Source: Clostridia bacterium
GTDB taxonomy: Bacteria > Bacillota > Clostridia > Oscillospirales > RGIG7773
Assembly: GCA_017554835.1 (NCBI GenBank)
Contig: JAFZHO010000095.1
Location: forward strand, 1-8,855
DNA: 8,855 nt
Direction: 5' to 3'
Both the position numbers and the translations under genes were made by a program. The notes under the pieces were generated by a model that made no database searches, had not been told where the DNA came from, and saw only the letters and a list, made by a program, of their open reading frames with translations. Numbering within the stretch: position 1 is the first letter of the stretch; each line of letters begins with the position of its first letter. Positions 5,263 through 8,855 of the stretch are shown here, in pieces.

Positions 5263-5308
5263 AAAAGGATAAAAGCATTTTTTTAAGTAAAAATGCTTTC
5301 ACCCTTTT
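5263..5308 (-). terminator. Terminator-like hairpin after rpsO
   Basis: On the minus strand a 20-pair stem (5308-5289 with 5282-5263, including two G-U pairs) encloses a 6-nt loop and is followed by TTTTTATTTT. It begins 10 nt after the rpsO stop. Because pnp follows on the same strand with no clear promoter of its own in between, it probably acts as a partial terminator or as a 3' end stabiliser. It would set more rpsO than pnp mRNA. Confidence 0.8.
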
Positions 5309-5318
5309 AATTTCATGA

Positions 5319-5582
5319 TTATTTTCTGATACCAAGTTTTTTGATGATAGCACGGTATCTTTCGATATCGATTTTAGTAAGATAGTTCAAAAGGTTTCTT
5401 CTCTTACCAACCATCTGCAAAAGACCTCTTCTTGAATGATGGTCATGAGTATGAACTTTTAGGTGCTCAGTAAGCTCGTTGATTCTTTCAGTAAGAATAG
5501 CGATCTGAACCTCTGGAGAACCGGTATCTCCTTCATGACGTGCATTATCAAGAATAATCTGAGTTTTTCTTTCTTTTAGCAT
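5319..5582 (-). CDS. rpsO: 30S ribosomal protein S15
   Basis: This 87-residue protein is of standard length for S15, a primary 16S rRNA-binding protein that docks at the central-domain three-way junction and helps S6/S18 bind. The diagnostic stretches are present: GDTGSPEVQIAILTERI at about 18-34, HTHDHHSRRGLLQMVGKRR at 44-62, then the LLNYL helix and a basic end. The ATG at 5582 follows GGAGGTGA (5596-5589). It is the first gene of the rpsO-pnp-yebC operon, the usual order for rpsO and pnp in bacteria. A near-consensus promoter and a structured leader of about 108 nt precede it, and S15 is known to repress its own mRNA in several phyla through such leaders. Confidence 0.98.
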   Translation of the reverse strand: MLKERKTQIILDNARHEGDTGSPEVQIAILTERINELTEHLKVHTHDHHSRRGLLQMVGKRRNLLNYLTKIDIERYRAIIKKLGIRK

Positions 5583-5691
5583 GAAACTTCACCTCCATAA
5601 ATATTTGATACGCCATTACCTGAAAATCGGGCGGGTGAAATCCTTATGATAAAGGCCTTTATCCACGATTTTAAGGCAAGGTAATCATACG
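5583..5691 (-). promoter_or_regulatory. Structured rpsO leader, candidate S15 autoregulatory RNA
   Basis: The transcript from the promoter at 5698-5726 would start near 5691 and fold almost at once. ATTACCT (5685-5679) pairs with AGGTAAT (5621-5615). After a 6-nt bulge, AAAATCG (5672-5666) pairs with CGATTTT (5629-5623). Inside is a perfect 16-nt palindrome, GATAAAGGCCTTTATC (5663-5648), then the GC-rich segment CACCCGCC. Two coaxial helices closing over an inner hairpin and a free strand fit an S15-binding, junction-like leader. S15 leaders differ between lineages, so identity with any known class is inference. Confidence 0.6.
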
Positions 5692-5697
5692 AAAGCC

Positions 5698-5726
5698 ATT
5701 ATAACATAACTTTGCTGTTTTGTAAA
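5698..5726 (-). promoter_or_regulatory. Promoter of the rpsO-pnp-yebC operon
   Basis: TTTACA (5726-5721), a 17-bp spacer and TATAAT (5703-5698) lie on the minus strand, with TGT before the -10 box giving an extended -10. The -35 box begins only 3 nt after the stop codon of the lipoprotein gene. No terminator is visible between, so some read-through into rpsO is possible. Confidence 0.8.
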
Positions 5727-5729
5727 GCA

Positions 5730-6299
5730 TTATTTTATACTTTCTATTTTAACTGAGTCTCCCATATAACTGATATTAATTGCAATATCGTTATAGAATC
5801 CGTAATAAACGGTTGTTTTTATCTGGAACGCCGAGGTTTCTACCTGATAAACTCTTTTTTCGAATTCTATATTTCCGATTTTTTCGGTAAAAGACTCATA
5901 CTCTCCCGTAATTCCGTCCTGAGTGGAATAAACCTCATCATAGGTTTTGAAAAAGCTTTTTTTGGATTTTTTATCCGCAAGAGCCATTGCGCAAAGATAA
6001 TGCTCGCCACCATCCATCATTCCCGATGAATATGCAAAAACAAGGGTTTTTTCTCTTGCTTTATTTTTTATATCTTCGTCAACGTCCTCTGCACCGAAAA
6101 TCTCTTTTTCTATCTCTGATGTAGAATAAAAACTTTCCCCGCTTGGAATGGTTATACGAAGCCCCATATCCTTATTTTCATAAACGTTGCCCGAAATGAC
6201 ACCACCCTTTGAAAGATTATCCAAGGCCTCTTTTTTTGAGCAACCAAAAAGCCCTAAACACAAAATTAAACACATCGTTAAAGCAATGATTTTTTTCAT
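5730..6299 (-). CDS. Lipoprotein of unknown function
   Basis: This 189-residue protein starts with a lipoprotein signal: a lysine pair, a hydrophobic core and the lipobox LFGC, with Cys20 as the acylated residue. It should be anchored on the outer face of the cell membrane. The mature part has NVYENKDMGLRITIPSG (about 38-54), a pattern often seen at the start of small extracellular beta-rich domains in clostridial lipoproteins. Alternating segments near the end (YQVETSAFQIKTTVYYGFYN) fit beta strands. I do not recognise a family. The ATG follows AGAGG (6310-6306) by 6 nt. It lies 36 nt downstream of the membrane protein gene on the same strand, so the pair is probably an operon. Confidence 0.8.
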   Translation of the reverse strand: MKKIIALTMCLILCLGLFGCSKKEALDNLSKGGVISGNVYENKDMGLRITIPSGESFYSTSEIEKEIFGAEDVDEDIKNKAREKTLVFAYSSGMMDGGEHYLCAMALADKKSKKSFFKTYDEVYSTQDGITGEYESFTEKIGNIEFEKRVYQVETSAFQIKTTVYYGFYNDIAINISYMGDSVKIESIK

Positions 6300-6335
6300 G
6301 ATTTACCTCTTCTCTGTTTTCTTATATTATTGCCA

Positions 6336-7142
6336 TTATTCAGCTTTTTCTTCTGCTATATATTTTCCGCAATAAAAATTAACAAATATTAAAAATAAAA
6401 ATACACCATAAGAAATAACCGTAGTTATATTAAAATTCCATCCTGCTTTTTCTCCACCGAATAAAGCGGAAACGGCAGGGGCAATATTCAAAATTCCCGA
6501 GAAAATTACACTTATGGAAGACGTAACAAAAACGCCGTATATATTTTTTCTTCCTGAAATAAATTTTGCAAAAGCCATAGAAAATGCGCACAAAGCACAA
6601 TAATATAAAATAGTAAAAGTATATTCGGAGATAGTATTAACCGCAGTATCAACAATAAACGGGGTTAATATATTGCTCATAGACCAGATAACAAATCCTA
6701 ATGAGCAAAGGGAAAATAAACTATCTGCAGGTTTTTTTTCATAAATTCTGAATAAAAGCATAATAAAGAATGCCGCAGTAACAAAACTTGAAACTATTTT
6801 TGCCCCTATTGCAATATTAAGTGTAACGTTTATAAAGGCGCTTATAGTTTCAAGTATTCCTTCAGAGAGGAAAAGCGCCGCCAGAATTCCCGAAACGACA
6901 ACAAGAGGAATTTTCTTATCAAATGCCTCATAACAGGATAGCTGAACCTTTCTTTTCAAAAGATATAAAATTCCGTAAAAAATAACGGCAACTATTATCA
7001 TAGCAAAAAGAATATATACGCTTATATGATTATGGATAAAAAATCCCGTCTCAGAATCAACGGCAAAATTCAGATGATATATTCTCATTCCCGTGAATGC
7101 AAAAAAGCATACGTATAGAAAAATAAACAAAAACGTCTGCAA
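6336..7142 (-). CDS. Polytopic membrane protein, eight predicted helices, unknown function
   Basis: This 268-residue protein is hydrophobic throughout, with transmembrane segments at about 3-20, 40-62, 79-99, 110-131, 143-163, 172-192, 202-222 and 237-258. Short charged loops lie between some of them (LKRK near 62-65, YEKK near 134-137, GRKN near 197-200), and the tail YIAEEKAE is acidic. No conserved catalytic motif stands out and I do not recognise the family. The start is a TTG at 7142. AGGAGAG (7156-7150) is spaced 7 nt from it, while the nearby ATG at 7147 is out of frame and only 2 nt from the same site. The downstream lipoprotein gene probably shares its transcript, suggesting that the two act together at the membrane. 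Confidence 0.8.
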   Translation of the reverse strand: MQTFLFIFLYVCFFAFTGMRIYHLNFAVDSETGFFIHNHISVYILFAMIIVAVIFYGILYLLKRKVQLSCYEAFDKKIPLVVVSGILAALFLSEGILETISAFINVTLNIAIGAKIVSSFVTAAFFIMLLFRIYEKKPADSLFSLCSLGFVIWSMSNILTPFIVDTAVNTISEYTFTILYYCALCAFSMAFAKFISGRKNIYGVFVTSSISVIFSGILNIAPAVSALFGGEKAGWNFNITTVISYGVFLFLIFVNFYCGKYIAEEKAE

Positions 7143-7149
7143 AACATAT

Positions 7150-7156
7150 CTCTCCT
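7150..7156 (-). promoter_or_regulatory. Ribosome binding site supporting a TTG start
   Basis: AGGAGAG on the minus strand lies 7 nt from the TTG at 7142-7140. No in-frame ATG lies between, and the ATG at 7147 opens only a short frame. This decides the unusual start of the membrane protein gene. Confidence 0.7.
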
Positions 7157-7173
7157 TTTATAAATCTTTTTTA

Positions 7174-7202
7174 ATTATACAACAAATTACTAATTAAATC
7201 CA
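7174..7202 (-). promoter_or_regulatory. Possible promoter of the membrane protein-lipoprotein pair
   Basis: A perfect TATAAT lies at 7179-7174 on the minus strand, about 18 nt upstream of the ribosome binding site. The hexamer at 17 bp spacing is TGGATT, a poor -35 match, and no extended -10 is present. It lies back to back with the recG promoter. Confidence 0.4.
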
Positions 7203-7211
7203 TAGCAAAAC

Positions 7212-7240
7212 TTGAAATCATCCTTAAAAATTGTTATTAT
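7212..7240 (+). promoter_or_regulatory. recG promoter
   Basis: TTGAAA (7212-7217), a 17-bp spacer and TATTAT (7235-7240) with TGT before the -10 box make a good SigA-type extended -10 promoter. Transcription should begin near 7247, followed directly by the ribosome binding site GAGGTGAT (7253-7260). Confidence 0.7.
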
Positions 7241-7263
7241 AAAGAAAGAATAGAGGTGATATT

Positions 7264-8855
7264 ATGCTTTTGGAACGAGATATAAAATATATAAAAGGTG
7301 TTGGTGATAAAAGAGCCGCTCTTTTTTCAAAATTAGAGATAAAGACTCTTTATGATCTTCTTAGTTTTTTCCCAAGAGGATACGAGGATAGAACAACCAT
7401 CGTTAAAATCAAAGATGCAACTTTAGATGAAAATCAGGCAGTAGTTGCCACCATTACTTCAAACATACGTATTTCAAAAACCAAAAGCAGACAAGACCTT
7501 ATAAAATTCACAATATCCGACGAAACGGCTTCTATGCCCGTTATTTTCTTTAATAATAAATATATAGCAGAAAAACTCCAAAAAGGCGAAACCTATCTTT
7601 TCTACGGAAAAATATCAGGAGATTTAACCTCATTCAAAATGACTAACCCTGCCGTTGAACCCATTATTTCCAAAACTCCAAAAGGGGAAATTCTGCCTAT
7701 TTATAGTTTAACAAAAGGCCTAAGCCAGGACATTATGCGAAAGGTTATCAAAGGCAGTATTATTGCTATTCAGGAATTTTCCGAAACCCTTCCCCCGCCT
7801 ATTATAAATAAATTCGACCTGATTTCAAAAGAGCAGGCATATCTTAATATTCATTTCCCAAAGGATTTAGAGTTTCTTGATAAGGCGAGAAAACGCCTTG
7901 CTTTTGAGGAACTTTTAACTTTGCAGCTTGGAATGTTTATGCTTAAAAACCGTGAGAAAAAGAAAACGGCTCATAAAATCAATTTCACAGAACTTGATAA
8001 ATTCTATTCCTCTCTCCCCTATAAGCCAACAAACGCTCAAATTCGTTGCATTAACGAGGCAATAGCCGATATGGGAAGAGACTATTCTATGAATAGACTT
8101 ATCCAGGGCGACGTGGGAAGTGGAAAGACCCTCGTTGCCGCAGCGTTATGCTATATCATTTCAAAAAATAATCTTCAGTCTGCCCTTATGGTGCCTACGG
8201 AAATTCTGGCAAAGCAGCACTATGATTATTTCTGCGAAACTCTATCTCCTTTTGGAATAAAAGTTGACCTTCTTACTTCTTCTACCACCAAAAAAGAAAA
8301 GGATTTAATCAAATCCCGCCTGGAAAACGGCGAAACCGACCTTGTAGTCGGCACCCATTCCCTTATATCAGATGATATAAAATTCAAAAATCTTTCTCTC
8401 GTTATAACCGATGAACAGCATCGCTTTGGCGTTTGGCAAAGGGCAAGTCTTGCCGATAAGAGTGAAAATCCTCACGTTCTCGTTATGAGTGCAACTCCTA
8501 TTCCGAGAACTCTGGCTCTTATTATGTATGGCGATTTGGATATCTCCGTAATCGATGAGCTTCCACCGGGAAGGCAAAAAGTTGATACCTATTTTGTTGA
8601 CAGCAAATACCAAAACAGAATCTATAATTTTATAAAAAATCATATTTCAAATAATAATCAGGTTTATATCGTTTGTCCCCTTGTTGACGAGAACGAAAAC
8701 GAGGACTTAAAAGCGGCAACTACCTATGCCGAAAATCTTCAGAAAATTTTTCCTGATTATAACGTTGGACTTATCCACGGCAAACTAAAATCAGCAGAAA
8801 AAGATAAAATAATGAATAGTTTTGCCGAAAATAAAACCCAGATTCTCGTTTCCAC
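7264..8855 (+). CDS. recG: ATP-dependent DNA helicase RecG, C-terminus cut by window end
   Basis: RecG remodels stalled replication forks and branch-migrates Holliday junctions in recombinational repair. The visible 530 codons are open to the window end; the family is usually near 680 residues, so about 150 are missing. The N-terminal part has IKGVGDKRAALFSKLEI (9-25) and FPRGYEDR, followed by the OB-fold wedge domain at about 50-150 that contacts the junction. The helicase core shows QGDVGSGKT (281-289, Walker A), MVPTEILAKQHY (309-320), the Walker B box DEQHRFGV (383-390), SATPIPRTLAL (409-419), DELPPGR (431-437) and GLIHGKL (502-508). The ATG follows GAGGTGAT (7253-7260). It is transcribed divergently from the membrane protein gene with its own promoter. 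No frameshift is seen in the visible part. Confidence 0.97.
   Translation, partial: MLLERDIKYIKGVGDKRAALFSKLEIKTLYDLLSFFPRGYEDRTTIVKIKDATLDENQAVVATITSNIRISKTKSRQDLIKFTISDETASMPVIFFNNKYIAEKLQKGETYLFYGKISGDLTSFKMTNPAVEPIISKTPKGEILPIYSLTKGLSQDIMRKVIKGSIIAIQEFSETLPPPIINKFDLISKEQAYLNIHFPKDLEFLDKARKRLAFEELLTLQLGMFMLKNREKKKTAHKINFTELDKFYSSLPYKPTNAQIRCINEAIADMGRDYSMNRLIQGDVGSGKTLVAAALCYIISKNNLQSALMVPTEILAKQHYDYFCETLSPFGIKVDLLTSSTTKKEKDLIKSRLENGETDLVVGTHSLISDDIKFKNLSLVITDEQHRFGVWQRASLADKSENPHVLVMSATPIPRTLALIMYGDLDISVIDELPPGRQKVDTYFVDSKYQNRIYNFIKNHISNNNQVYIVCPLVDENENEDLKAATTYAENLQKIFPDYNVGLIHGKLKSAEKDKIMNSFAENKTQILVS

Noticed and set aside
5583..5726. T-box or metabolite riboswitch upstream of rpsO
   Set aside because: No T-box core sequence or known riboswitch core was recognised; a ribosomal protein leader fits the position better.
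7145..7147. ATG at 7147 as the start of the membrane protein
   Set aside because: It is out of frame with the 268-residue protein and only 2 nt from the ribosome binding site; its own frame ends after about 20 codons.
8368..8643. Minus-strand 91-residue frame inside recG
   Set aside because: Antisense to the helicase motifs of recG, with no domain and no ribosome binding site.

Overview
The window comes from an AT-rich Gram-positive genome, most likely a gut-type member of the Clostridia. The reasons are strong GGAGG-type ribosome binding sites, standard stop codons including TGA, SigA-like promoters, a Firmicutes-style rpsO-pnp-yebC cluster and regulator families common in Clostridia. The genus cannot be read from the sequence.

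Left part (1-2260) is accessory in character. An XRE-family repressor and an overlapping ImmA/IrrE-type metallopeptidase (161-1191) form a two-gene unit of the kind that controls integrative elements and prophages. Upstream lies a compact divergent control region. It has a consensus leftward promoter, an extended -10 rightward promoter, and three 18-bp repeats (39, 71, 103) spaced exactly 32 bp apart. The second and third repeats overlap the two -35 boxes. A leftward gene probably starts at position 14 and leaves the window. A shared terminator (1244-1278) separates this unit from a convergent membrane-anchored XRE protein (1297-1761). Beyond that are a start codon followed at once by a stop codon (1896) and an unlisted 50-residue holin-like ORF (2061-2213).

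Middle part (2230-5726) is a housekeeping operon on the minus strand: rpsO, pnp, yebC. It has a near-consensus promoter, a structured rpsO leader that may be the S15 autoregulatory site, a terminator-like hairpin after rpsO, and a long nested hairpin just before the pnp ribosome binding site. A bidirectional terminator closes it at 2230-2258.

Right part (5730-8855) holds a minus-strand pair, an eight-helix membrane protein with a TTG start (6336-7142) and a lipoprotein (5730-6299), both of unknown function. Divergent from them is recG (7264 onward), cut by the window end after about 530 codons.

The housekeeping genes are conventional. The less ordinary material is the operator layout at 39-120, the missing metal ligand in the ImmA-like protein, the start-stop and holin-like small ORFs, and the RNA structures around rpsO and pnp.
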